A DNA stretch of 64,000 bases from Citrobacter sp. (GCA_019415335.1 DXKH01000055.1:1-64000); one strand, 5' to 3'. Counted from the stretch's first letter, positions 1 to 8,019 are shown. The notes: generated from the sequence alone by a model not told the origin. Program-made: numbers and translations.

Positions 1-1
1 T

Positions 2-310
2 GGCAACATCCAGACCCGCGTCGGTGTGCGTCTGTTCGGCAAGGGCCACAACAAGCTGGATGACGGTAAAGACCGCACCTTCCAGCCGTTTGTGGAAGCC
101 AACTGGATCCACAACACCAAAGACTTTGGCGTCGCAATGAATGGTGAAAACGTGAATCTGAAGGGCACCCGCAATATTGGCGAACTGAAAGCCGGTGTTG
201 AAGGTCAGTTGACGAAAAACGTTGCCCTGTGGGGTAACATCGGTCAGCAGATCGGTGATAAAGGCTACAGCGATACGTCTGCAATGCTAGGTATCAAACT
301 GGCGTTCTGA
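2..310 (+). CDS. Autotransporter beta-barrel, C-terminal end (partial, 5' end outside window)
   Basis: The reading frame is open from the first bases and ends at 310. About 102 residues are visible. They alternate short polar turns with amphipathic strands and finish in ...GIKLAF, a terminal Phe typical of outer-membrane barrels recognised by BAM. Phrases such as FVEANWIHNT and GELKAGVEGQLTKNVALWGN match the last strands of AIDA/pertactin-type (type Va) autotransporter translocator domains. The passenger domain lies upstream of the window, so substrate and role cannot be read. A strong inverted repeat follows 20 nt after the stop. Family assignment is recognition from motif pattern only. Confidence 0.8.
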   Translation, partial: GNIQTRVGVRLFGKGHNKLDDGKDRTFQPFVEANWIHNTKDFGVAMNGENVNLKGTRNIGELKAGVEGQLTKNVALWGNIGQQIGDKGYSDTSAMLGIKLAF

Positions 311-329
311 TGTCTCAATAAAATCGCGT

Positions 330-370
330 GAATACAATACGGGTGAACAATGTTCATTGGTATTGTATTC
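330..370 (+). terminator. Long inverted repeat after autotransporter gene (possible terminator)
   Basis: GAATACAATAC (330-340) pairs perfectly with GTATTGTATTC (360-370). Inside the loop TGAACA (344-349) pairs with TGTTCA (351-356). It lies 20 nt past the autotransporter stop. No T-run follows, so it is an atypical intrinsic terminator and could instead be an mRNA 3'-end stabiliser or a protein-binding palindrome. Confidence 0.4.
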
Positions 371-616
371 ACCGTTTGTACCGTACGAGTCATCAATGAA
401 TATCTCTGCAAAAAGATACCAGGATCATTTATTAAATCTTTTCTGATACCTGAAAACCCCGAAGACGATTATTCGCCCGATGTGAACGAATTGAACCCTC
501 GAAAAGCGTTACTTTTCATCTCTGGAGAGCATACAGCCCGTTTATTACTTGGGATCGGACTGGCTGAAAACTAAAGGGGATCAAACCAGTCCTTGATTGT
601 CGTTGCTTGCGGTGGG
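371..616. other. Intergenic stretch, no convincing gene
   Basis: From the hairpin to the end of the minus-strand gene at 617 I see no supported gene. One 74-codon plus-strand frame starts inside the hairpin but has no ribosome-binding site and no recognisable protein features. Confidence 0.5.
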
Positions 617-1000
617 TTAGCGCAACGTGGCGGCCAGGACTGTACCGCGTGGGTTAATATCAAGGAAGACGATGTAGTTCCCTTTGGTCCATTTCAACGG
701 TTCCGGATTCTGGAATCCGCTTTTCTCCAGTGCAGCATAGGCGTTGTCGGTACTCTGGCCGATGACCGAATCTTCCAGCATCGCGGCAATTTTTGCGCGT
801 TCCTGCATCACCGGACTTTCAGCCGCTTTAGTGTTTTGCGCTTTTGTTTTGTGGATATCGCAAGTTCCGTTTGAGTCAGTGACCATCGTGCATCCTGAAC
901 GCTCCAGTTGCTCGCGATAGTGCGCGCTGATTGCGTGTGCGGGGAGCACGGTTGCCATTGCCAAAACCATCACCGCTAATTGCTTCTTAAACATCATCAT
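617..1000 (-). CDS. Small exported protein of unknown function
   Basis: 127 residues. The N-terminus has a clear Sec signal peptide: Lys/Gln, a hydrophobic core rich in Leu/Val/Ala, then a PAHA cleavage site near residue 23. The mature part is about 100 residues, with two cysteines about ten residues apart (SGCTMV...GTCDI) that could form a disulfide, a charged helix and a C-terminal strand-like segment (YIVFLDINPRGTVLAATL). The start has three consecutive ATG codons (1000, 997, 994), so the exact start is uncertain; an AGG lies just upstream. I do not recognise the family. It stands alone, divergent from the protease operon. Confidence 0.7.
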   Translation of the reverse strand: MMMFKKQLAVMVLAMATVLPAHAISAHYREQLERSGCTMVTDSNGTCDIHKTKAQNTKAAESPVMQERAKIAAMLEDSVIGQSTDNAYAALEKSGFQNPEPLKWTKGNYIVFLDINPRGTVLAATLR

Positions 1001-1124
1001 TACCTAATTTTTAGTGTTTGAACTCTGACCCGTAACCCACAGTGCGTGGAGGGGGTTTTATTGTTTTGAAAAAATAAAGCTGCGAATCATAGCTCTGCTG
1101 AATGGTTTTGGCGGTTGACTAAAA

Positions 1125-1262
1125 TCAAACAAAAAGTTCGTTGCGTGCGATACCGCTTTGCTTCAGGGCATTCCCGACCTGGGTTTCATTCAGTCAGGAC
1201 GCAGCGGTATCGATCGGAAGATATCCCATTTCAATGTCGTCATTCAGTTTTACCGTTTGCAT
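1125..1262 (-). pseudogene. Aldo/keto reductase remnant
   Basis: From an ATG at 1262 with an AAGGA upstream, the minus strand reads MQTVKLNDDIEM, then jumps to PIDTAAS, a TGA stop, then LNETQVGNALKQSGIARNEL and ends at TGA 1125-1127. This is the N-terminus of an aldo/keto reductase of the 2,5-diketogluconate reductase type (IDTAASYxNE is the conserved nucleotide/active-site segment). The part between the start and PIDTAAS is missing, the Tyr after AAS is a stop codon, and everything beyond about 45 codons is gone. What is seen is a short scar; the family name is recalled knowledge. Confidence 0.7.
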
Positions 1263-1519
1263 GACGTTGTCCTTCAGTTTTGGTCCAGAAAAAGCATAAC
1301 GCAAACTGATTTATTCGATTAGCTGAGGTAATTAGCTGTCACAGATTTATACGCTCTCAACCGGGAAGCGGAATGTTGGCATAGAACTTGGTGCTTTCGT
1401 ATTAGTTACAATATTTAGTCGCTTATTACATTTGTACATAGACACCCATTATCACGGTGGCCTACTCGCCAGCCGCATTTCAGGCGATGAAAACTGCGAC
1501 GAAGTAAAGGGGGACTCGT
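1263..1519. promoter_or_regulatory. Intergenic region upstream of the protease/tyrosinase operon
   Basis: About 257 bp of AT-rich sequence between the aldo/keto reductase scar and the first gene of the operon. It must contain the operon promoter unless transcription enters from further left. I cannot fix -35 and -10 boxes with confidence. A good ribosome-binding site (AAAGGGGG at 1507-1514) precedes the start at 1520. Confidence 0.35.
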
Positions 1520-2500
1520 ATGGGACTCACCAGAATACAAAGCATACTTCTGCTTACAACGGTTACTTGCCTGGCTTCCACTATTAGTGGGTGTGCTTCA
1601 AATGGCAGCACAACAGTTGTTTCGTTCGATGAACAACAAACGGCACTAACACTGATAAAGAAGGGGGCGAGTGCTAAAGAGATACTAGAGGATCTAAGCA
1701 AGGGTCAGCCAGTTGCGCTGCGCGACCAGGCCAATGCGGCGAAAGAAGCGAAAGTACTCGCGACATGTGGTGCTGCTCCTGGGTTTATCCCCGAAACAGG
1801 GATAAACCCAATCCTGGGATTGCTGCTCGGGTCCACCATCAATGTTCTGCTGGAGCACGTTGACGCCACGCTGAAAAAACGTATTGAACAGTACACTTCA
1901 GCCTACTCCGCACAGAAGTCGGTATCATTCTACGATGCCTTCAACAGTAAGGCACCAAACGACATCACTACCGACTACACTTGCCTGCGATTCGTCCGAG
2001 GGGTGAAGGGAGACGGTAACAAAGCTCTGGTGGACTTCGTCGCCTCAATTAAGGTCGTTGATTCCGCCTGGATCGAAGTGAGCCCCGAGCGTATCTATTT
2101 CTCCGAACCCGTTGCGTTGAGTTCCAACCAGCACTATAGCGTCGCGTTCAAACTCAAAGCCACGTCAATCCACCGCGCAGAAGAAACCGGCGTACGTACG
2201 ATCGCCTTCGACGATGTCATCGTGAAGGAGAGAGTGGATTTGGCGAATAAACCGTACTTCCTCAAGTATTACGAAGGAGAGGATCGGCCAGTGATTCGCT
2301 TGCCGCTGTTGCCTTCTAACGTACCGCCACTGGATAAAGCACGTGAATTTACCACGTTTGAAGTTGCTGTCGCGGAAGTGGGCAATCCGAGTAAAGGGCT
2401 GGAGTTGTTTGCCAGCGTATTTTCTGGCGCTCGCGAAGACATTGCTAAGGTGTTGGCTGCCGCCGCAAATGAAAGTCTTGGTTGGGAGACGGAAAAGTAA
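1520..2500 (+). CDS. Lipoprotein of unknown family, first gene of protease-tyrosinase operon
   Basis: 326 residues. The N-terminus is a lipoprotein signal: a hydrophobic segment ending in ISGC, so Cys25 would be lipidated and the protein anchored in the envelope. The rest has no motif I recognise. Residues about 90-125 contain a Gly/Pro-rich segment (GFIPETGINPILGLLLGSTIN) and a helix. The middle, from about 140, has strand-like stretches (VDSAWIEVSPERIYFSEPVAL, HYSVAFKLKATSIHR) suggesting a beta-sandwich. It starts at an ATG behind AAAGGGGG, and its TAA is directly followed by the ATG of the subtilase gene. That tight coupling suggests a shared complex or pathway with the two proteases and the tyrosinase. 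Possible roles are an anchor, chaperone or inhibitor of the proteases; this is inference. Confidence 0.8.
   Translation: MGLTRIQSILLLTTVTCLASTISGCASNGSTTVVSFDEQQTALTLIKKGASAKEILEDLSKGQPVALRDQANAAKEAKVLATCGAAPGFIPETGINPILGLLLGSTINVLLEHVDATLKKRIEQYTSAYSAQKSVSFYDAFNSKAPNDITTDYTCLRFVRGVKGDGNKALVDFVASIKVVDSAWIEVSPERIYFSEPVALSSNQHYSVAFKLKATSIHRAEETGVRTIAFDDVIVKERVDLANKPYFLKYYEGEDRPVIRLPLLPSNVPPLDKAREFTTFEVAVAEVGNPSKGLELFASVFSGAREDIAKVLAAAANESLGWETEK
1780..1810 (+). repeat. Perfect 12-bp inverted repeat inside the lipoprotein gene
   Basis: TGGGTTTATCCC (1780-1791) and GGGATAAACCCA (1799-1810) are exact reverse complements around a 7-nt loop. The repeat codes for the segment PGFIPETGINP. It would form a stable hairpin in the mRNA about 260 nt after the start of the operon. 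Its function is unknown; it may be chance imposed by the peptide. Confidence 0.6.
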
Positions 2501-4834
2501 ATGCGTGCTGGCCCGGTACGACGTCTCCTGCTGTTCGCTCTGGCGATGCTGACTGGTGTCGCCTTTGCAGTGGATGATTTGTCCTACGTGACTGCCAATA
2601 AGTCGCTGGAAGACCTGCCGCAGGAGATGACTCGTTACTACTTGCAACTCGATGCCAGGAACGAACTGCCGGTGTATTGGGTTCGCGACGATATTGGTTT
2701 GCAAATGAGGCACATCGTCTACGCCCTTGGCCTGCTACGTGGCAGTGGCATGACAAGTGGGGTCTCTCGCGAACTCGATAACATGTTGTGCCGGTTGAAC
2801 TCTCACGTGTGTAGCGTGAATACGCAAAGCAATACCGTGTGGCGCAATCAAAAGAACAGTCGCTTGTGCGTACCGGCTGTTGTCTGGATAGACGCACTCA
2901 ATATCTCCCACGTTAATGAATATTCGACCAAATCGCTCGACTGGCTGGAAAGCAAGTTTGGTATCTGTTCGGCGCCCGGCACCAGGGATTGTGCTGATGC
3001 GGTAACAGAGATCGGAAGGCGTGTTGATAGCGATGGATCGGTTGATATTCCTGTGCTGGCGCAGGCTGCGCTGAAACATCAGGGCAAGCCAGTTACGCAA
3101 TGCGACCCGGGTGGCGTCACTGTTAATGTGTCCGAGCAATTGAGCAATAAGGGCTACGAGTACGTGCGCCAATTGCGGCCAGCGCAGCCGATCAGCCATG
3201 CGATCAATCTCGACAAGCGGAAGATGTTGGTTGCACAGGGTTATGTCTACAAGTTTACGCAGCAGAATTTCACTGTGAACCCTGCTATCGGCATCGACTC
3301 TCCGCTACGTTTTGATTCACCGCCGCATCTGTCGGTAGCTCATGACGGAGATACCGTCGCGACAGGCGCGGTAACCGGCCCTGCAAACAGTACGCTATCG
3401 GAGGAAACACCCGCTGTAGGGCCATTGGAAACGTCGGGCATACAGGATCCGCAGCGCACCACCAACGCAGAGATCGCAACTCAACAGCCACGGGTCGCAC
3501 AGACCCTTACTCCACCTTTTAGTGAAGCACTGCACGACATTGAGTTGGATAAGTATTTCCCGGAGCAAAGCACCGACATACATTCGGATGTAATGGTACT
3601 GGATTTTCGCGTTAATCGTTGTCATCCACTCATCCGTTACGCCATCGCCAACGAGCCATGTACGCAAGCCGAAGAGCCCACCTCTTATTCGTTACTTACT
3701 AATCCGTTGCCACCCAAGAAACATCACGGTACACATATCGCCGGTCTGGTCGTGGGTAATCTTGGCCTTGGCGTGCGCCCCAATGCGAAGCTCGACGTTT
3801 ACGACCTGATTCGTGAGGGTGAGGCAGACAAAACGACCTTTGACTATCAGTTGGAACAAGTCATCTCAAATGCAATTAACCAACGCAGAGCGTCAATTCG
3901 CGTCGTTAACCTGTCGGTCGATTTCAATCTGGGGCGCGGTTCGGAGATCTACAAAAAGCTAGAACATACATTTGAGAATGCCGGCTCGCTGTTATTCGTC
4001 ACCGCTGCCGGTGATGATCCGGCTTCGCTCGATGGCCCATGTGAAGTCGTGCCAGCCTGTCTTGAAGCCAGGGCAAAGGACAACATCATGGTCGTTGGCG
4101 GAGCCCGGAAATCTGCGGATAACATGTGGATTATCTATGAGCACTCACGCTACGGTATGCGAGTAGACATCGTCGCTCCAGCGGATAACGTACTCAGCGC
4201 CTCCAGTGACAGCAGCGCGTTGGTACGATTGTCTGGCACTTCGCAAGCAACGGCTATGGTAAGTGGAATAGCGGCACGATTGTTCGATACACCCGCGCCA
4301 CAGAAATCCGACTGGATGCCAGCTCAGGTCAAGAATAGACTTAAGGCAACCGCACGCCTTTTCCCCACACTCTCCGGCAAAACCTCCAGCGGCGTTCTCG
4401 CGGCAGATAGTGCGCTTGATAATCAGCAAGTGTTGATCTACGAAAGTGATGATTCGGATCATAAACTGAATAAAGTGCGCGGTCAGTTACTCGAACTCAT
4501 AAACAAAGACGGCTCCAGGACCGATGGATTCATCCCTGTCGTCGCACCAGGGCTTATGGGCACCGTAGCCAGCTTTTGCCGCATGTATCGCTACCATCGG
4601 GCACCTAATGGTGACATCACGTTCTTTTACGAGCCAGCGTCGGAACAATCGCTGACACGTTGGCTGCTTATGACGTCATATTCCGGTGCACAACTACTGA
4701 CTACCACCAAACAACTCGTATTCAAAAGTGTGGACAAACCGAACGACCCGATATTTGTACCCATTGAACGCGTTGTAGATTTCATCGATAAATTCGGCGG
4801 AGCAAGATCATGCCTCAATCCAGAACAGTCATAA
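2501..4834 (+). CDS. Secreted subtilisin-family (S8) serine protease with long N-terminal region
   Basis: 777 residues. A Sec signal peptide (Arg-rich start, LLLFALAMLTGVAFA) ends near residue 23. Residues about 25-355 are a region I cannot assign; it has six or more cysteines (CRLNSHVC, GICSAPGTRDC). The S8 domain spans about 360-620 with Asp368 (VMVLDFRV), His409 (HHGTHIAG) and Ser581 (SGTSQATAMVSG). Two departures from the family are visible: the oxyanion position in VTAAGDD is Asp505 rather than the usual Asn, and the Pro that normally follows GTSxAx is Met. About 150 residues follow the domain. The gene starts immediately after the TAA of the lipoprotein gene and its last 25 bp overlap the next protease gene. 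It probably acts in the periplasm or outside the cell; its substrate is unknown, and the neighbouring tyrosinase is a candidate. Confidence 0.85.
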   Translation: MRAGPVRRLLLFALAMLTGVAFAVDDLSYVTANKSLEDLPQEMTRYYLQLDARNELPVYWVRDDIGLQMRHIVYALGLLRGSGMTSGVSRELDNMLCRLNSHVCSVNTQSNTVWRNQKNSRLCVPAVVWIDALNISHVNEYSTKSLDWLESKFGICSAPGTRDCADAVTEIGRRVDSDGSVDIPVLAQAALKHQGKPVTQCDPGGVTVNVSEQLSNKGYEYVRQLRPAQPISHAINLDKRKMLVAQGYVYKFTQQNFTVNPAIGIDSPLRFDSPPHLSVAHDGDTVATGAVTGPANSTLSEETPAVGPLETSGIQDPQRTTNAEIATQQPRVAQTLTPPFSEALHDIELDKYFPEQSTDIHSDVMVLDFRVNRCHPLIRYAIANEPCTQAEEPTSYSLLTNPLPPKKHHGTHIAGLVVGNLGLGVRPNAKLDVYDLIREGEADKTTFDYQLEQVISNAINQRRASIRVVNLSVDFNLGRGSEIYKKLEHTFENAGSLLFVTAAGDDPASLDGPCEVVPACLEARAKDNIMVVGGARKSADNMWIIYEHSRYGMRVDIVAPADNVLSASSDSSALVRLSGTSQATAMVSGIAARLFDTPAPQKSDWMPAQVKNRLKATARLFPTLSGKTSSGVLAADSALDNQQVLIYESDDSDHKLNKVRGQLLELINKDGSRTDGFIPVVAPGLMGTVASFCRMYRYHRAPNGDITFFYEPASEQSLTRWLLMTSYSGAQLLTTTKQLVFKSVDKPNDPIFVPIERVVDFIDKFGGARSCLNPEQS

Positions 4835-5916
4835 CTACTTTGATTCACGCGTTTGGCTGCATTCTGGCCTGTGTATTTGTTATCCCTTGCCTTGCCAACC
4901 AACCCATAACCGCTCAGCAGATCGGTGTTGTCGATCTTGCCGCCGCGAAAAAAACGATCTCGTTGGCCTCATCCGACGATGCAGAATCGCGTAGTGCGAG
5001 TGACATCATCCCCGGTACTGAATGGATACGACTGAAGTTAACGCTGCAGGCCACGCATCCACTTGATGGGATAACTGTGACGATCTTCGATGGCCAGGAC
5101 AGCACGGTAGAATCGTTCGATCTGTCCGGCCTGGCGAACACGACGATATGGTCGAAGTTGTTTTCCAGTGACCAGTATGTGGTCAAGGTAAAAGGACCCG
5201 CGCAGGCAGACGGCACGCTCGTCGTAGCGGCCGTGGCACGCTCCGCTGATGAACCTGAGCCATTGTCGATCATCGGTGATGACGACCGCACGAAGATATC
5301 CGATGAGACCAACCCGGATATTCGTCGCATCGCGCGCAGCGTGGTCAAAGTGTTCTTTCAGGATGCCGATATCACTCGTACATGTAGCGGCTTCTTTATC
5401 GCTAAGCAGCGGATCATTACCAACCATCACTGTTTACATTCCCAGGATGTGTGTAAGACGGCGACCGTCGCAATAAACTATCTCGACGAAGGAATCCCAC
5501 CGCCTGTGCAGCAAAGCCGGTGTGTTCGTTTCCTGGGGGCCGACGCGGATCTCGATATTACCGTGCTGGAACTGGATGCAAACGTGCCTGCGGACATCCA
5601 ATCACTCAAGCTGGCAACGCAATCACCCTTACACGGACAGGCACTGCTTCTGCCGCAGTTCCCATCACAGCAACCTAAGCTGATCTCAACCATTGGGTGC
5701 AAGGCGGAAGGCAATCCTGTAGACGGCTATATCAAAGATTCCGACTTCACGCATCGCTGTGACACGGTGGAAGGTGCTTCTGGCTCGCCCGTGTTGAATC
5801 TCGCCTACGAAGTCGTTGGCCTGCATCACCTGGCGATCAGCGATGTGCAGTTCAACCGTGCGGTACGCATTGAACCCATTCAACTTTGGCTGAAATCAAA
5901 AGGACTAACCCCATGA
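4810..5916 (+). CDS. Secreted trypsin-like (S1/V8-type) serine protease
   Basis: 368 residues. A signal peptide (hydrophobic stretch ending CLANQ) gives a cut near residue 30. Residues 30-160 form an unassigned beta-rich domain (LKLTLQATHPLDGITVTIFDG). The protease domain begins near 170 and carries His207 (IITNHHC), Asp249 (DLDITVLEL) and Ser324 (EGASGSPVL), the order and spacing of a chymotrypsin fold. The Ser motif GASGSP rather than GDSGGP is as in many V8/HtrA-like exported proteases. No PDZ domain is visible. Cysteines around the active-site His and elsewhere suggest disulfides, in keeping with a periplasmic or extracellular site. Its start lies inside the subtilase gene behind GGCGGAG; its stop overlaps the tyrosinase start (ATGA at 5913-5916). 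Confidence 0.85.
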   Translation: MPQSRTVITTLIHAFGCILACVFVIPCLANQPITAQQIGVVDLAAAKKTISLASSDDAESRSASDIIPGTEWIRLKLTLQATHPLDGITVTIFDGQDSTVESFDLSGLANTTIWSKLFSSDQYVVKVKGPAQADGTLVVAAVARSADEPEPLSIIGDDDRTKISDETNPDIRRIARSVVKVFFQDADITRTCSGFFIAKQRIITNHHCLHSQDVCKTATVAINYLDEGIPPPVQQSRCVRFLGADADLDITVLELDANVPADIQSLKLATQSPLHGQALLLPQFPSQQPKLISTIGCKAEGNPVDGYIKDSDFTHRCDTVEGASGSPVLNLAYEVVGLHHLAISDVQFNRAVRIEPIQLWLKSKGLTP

Positions 5917-7265
5917 AAAGAAGAACCTTTATTATTAACGCGGCCGCTATGGCAGTGTACCTATGTCTTCAACGCGTCCAGGGTGAAACCGTATCACAAC
6001 CAAAGCGTATACGCCGTAACGCCATTTCCGCGAGTGCAAGCATTGACATCGAGACACTTAAGGAAGGCGTACGGATTCTAATGGCGAACACAGATGCAGA
6101 GCAGTACGCAAGCTGGATGTACTGGGCCAACTCCCATGGCACACCAAACCCTATCCCGGATCGTATGAAGTCGGTGTGGTATCGCTGCGAGCACGGATCC
6201 ATGCATTTTCTCTCCTGGCATCGAGCTTATTTATATTACTTTGAGGAGCTTATCCGACAGATCACCCGGAAAGCGGACTTCGCACTACCGTACTGGAACT
6301 GGTACGCTGACAGTGACATTCCACCCGCATTCGCAGAAGTATCAAACAATAAGCTCTATCATACGCCACGCGACTATGACAAACGCGCGTTGTTGCGCGA
6401 TGCGCTAAGCGCGCAGAGTTTCAGCGGGTTTTCCTCATTGCTGGAAGGTAACCCGCACGGTACGGTACACGTGATGGTGGGCGGTGACATGGGCGCTGTC
6501 GTAACGTCGGCGCGCGATCCACTGTTCTGGGTACATCATGCGAACGTTGATCGACTTTGGGAAGTGTGGCGCGCCAGAGATCCACTGCAACATAAAAATC
6601 CGGGCAACGAAACCTGGCTCAGGCAGTCGTTTGTTTTCGATCTTGCCGGGGAAAAGGCGTTGCAGGCGGGACAACTGGTCGAGACAGACATGCTCGGCTA
6701 TGTTTACGACTCCGTGAGCGAGCAGGAGGCCGGTGTGGTCATACCTCGCAGCCCAACTAAAATCATCGATGTACCAGCAAATGCGGAGGAATCTGGCACC
6801 CTCGGCGATGCTCCGCGGATACTTGGACGAGCAAGAGAACTCGCGCTCAATGATGAGTCAGTGACCTTGCGCTTCAGGATCGGTCAATCGGATCGGGTAC
6901 GCCTTGCTGCCGTGCCGGAGTCATCCGGTTCAACGCTACCTGATATGTACGCTCGTTTGCGCGATATCAAGGTAACCCCGCAAGGTCGGCGACGTGGCTT
7001 CGAGTTTCGTTTGTATGTGAATCTTCCTGTACAGGCGGCTGGCGGAGCACCGCACGAAGCGTTCTACGTTGGTAGCATCAACTCGTTTCAACTCAGCGGC
7101 GCACACCACCACGACCTGCGCATCCCGTTGCAGGACATCATTGGCCGACAATCATCGCTCAAACTGTGGTCGAATATGGAAGTGTTGCTCTCGGTGCTGA
7201 GTACTCAATCCGCGCAAGAAACGCTGGTGACGATCGGGGAAATGGAGCTGGTAGTGGAAAGATAG
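5913..7265 (+). CDS. Tyrosinase-family type-3 copper oxidase
   Basis: 450 residues from the ATG that overlaps the upstream TGA; AAAAGGA lies upstream. The N-terminus MKRRTFIINAAAMAV has RRxF followed by a weakly hydrophobic stretch, resembling a Tat signal; Tat export of folded copper enzymes is common. Copper site A is His75, His94 and His103 (CEHGSMHFLSWHRAYLYYFE). Copper site B is His182, His186 (PHGTVH) and His208 (DPLFWVHHANVDRLW). The spacings H-x8-H, H-x3-H and x21-H are those of bacterial tyrosinases. Residues about 290-450 form a C-terminal domain with YVGSINSFQL, resembling the C-terminal region of plant polyphenol oxidases, which can shield the active site. Such enzymes oxidise phenols and catechols to quinones. 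Being last in an operon with two exported proteases suggests proteolytic processing; that is inference. Tyrosinases are unusual in Enterobacteriaceae. Confidence 0.88.
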   Translation: MKRRTFIINAAAMAVYLCLQRVQGETVSQPKRIRRNAISASASIDIETLKEGVRILMANTDAEQYASWMYWANSHGTPNPIPDRMKSVWYRCEHGSMHFLSWHRAYLYYFEELIRQITRKADFALPYWNWYADSDIPPAFAEVSNNKLYHTPRDYDKRALLRDALSAQSFSGFSSLLEGNPHGTVHVMVGGDMGAVVTSARDPLFWVHHANVDRLWEVWRARDPLQHKNPGNETWLRQSFVFDLAGEKALQAGQLVETDMLGYVYDSVSEQEAGVVIPRSPTKIIDVPANAEESGTLGDAPRILGRARELALNDESVTLRFRIGQSDRVRLAAVPESSGSTLPDMYARLRDIKVTPQGRRRGFEFRLYVNLPVQAAGGAPHEAFYVGSINSFQLSGAHHHDLRIPLQDIIGRQSSLKLWSNMEVLLSVLSTQSAQETLVTIGEMELVVER

Positions 7266-7674
7266 TTGTCAGCCCGCGATAGTCAGATAGATCTGGCTGA
7301 TTGACTACAGCACGCGGCTCAATACTGCCCTGAATAATTTTTAGCCGGTTAGCGTCGTTCAAAGTGAAAAATTCCAGTGCATAAACCGTTATCAGCATTC
7401 TTCAATAGTGAGTAGATGCGACGGACAACTTAACGTAACCCTGAACGGTTATTACCACTTTGCTTTTACCTGTTCTGTCAACGCTAAGTTCAGAAATCTG
7501 GGGTAGGGCGTAGCTCCAGCGTCTGCTGTGTGTCGGGTGTGAGCACCAAAAGTGAAGTGCCGGGACCAACAGCGGGTACATCAAGAGTACTCCTCTTGCA
7601 CTACTGCGGCGTATTCTCGCCGTATCGCGTATAATGCGACGCCGATATGCACTCAATTTTCTGTGGCGAATACT
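7266..7674. other. Intergenic stretch, possible decayed minus-strand reading frame
   Basis: No intact gene is supported. On the minus strand a single frame stays open from about 7656 down past 7266, broken only by one TGA at 7402-7404. The translation on either side (ISELSVDRTGKSKVVITVQG and LNDANRLKIIQGSIEPRAVV) reads like real protein. It may be a remnant of an unidentified gene, or chance. The plus-strand gene at 7675 needs a promoter here, but I cannot place one with confidence. Confidence 0.3.
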
Positions 7675-8019
7675 ATGAATTTTAATCGCTGTTGTTATTT
7701 TTTACTGATCTTAGCCGCGACCGGCAGCATTTTTAGCTCTTATCCCGTTGTTATATGGTTTCTGCTCGTCAACATTCTGACGCTGGTTATTTACGGCGTT
7801 GACAAAATGGCGGCACGTAAGGCGTGGCGCAGAGTGCCGGAAGTCACTTTGTTAGTCTTTGGCGGTGTAGGTGGGTGGGCCGGTGCGATTGTGGGTCAAC
7901 AACTCTTTCGCCATAAAACACAAAAGCAACCATTCAAAACATACTTCATCATCAGTGTGATAGTCAGTGTCTCAGCGATGGCGGCAATTTATCGGCTCAA
8001 TCCATTTTCACCATCCTGA
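7675..8019 (+). CDS. DUF1294 family small inner-membrane protein
   Basis: 114 residues from the ATG at 7675; longer in-frame starts exist upstream but read through non-protein-like sequence. Four hydrophobic segments are visible (about 6-20, 24-40, 60-78 and 92-108). The central pattern VNILTLVIYGVDKMAARK...RVPEVTLLVFGGVGGWAGAIVGQQLFRHKTQKQPF is the signature of DUF1294 (YGxDKxAA, GGxxGA, HKT). Members are uncharacterised inner-membrane proteins, sometimes fused to cold-shock domains; this one is not. Confidence 0.85.
   Translation: MNFNRCCYFLLILAATGSIFSSYPVVIWFLLVNILTLVIYGVDKMAARKAWRRVPEVTLLVFGGVGGWAGAIVGQQLFRHKTQKQPFKTYFIISVIVSVSAMAAIYRLNPFSPS

Noticed and set aside
350..574. 74-codon plus-strand ORF after the autotransporter
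   Set aside because: Starts inside a hairpin, no ribosome-binding site and no recognisable protein pattern.
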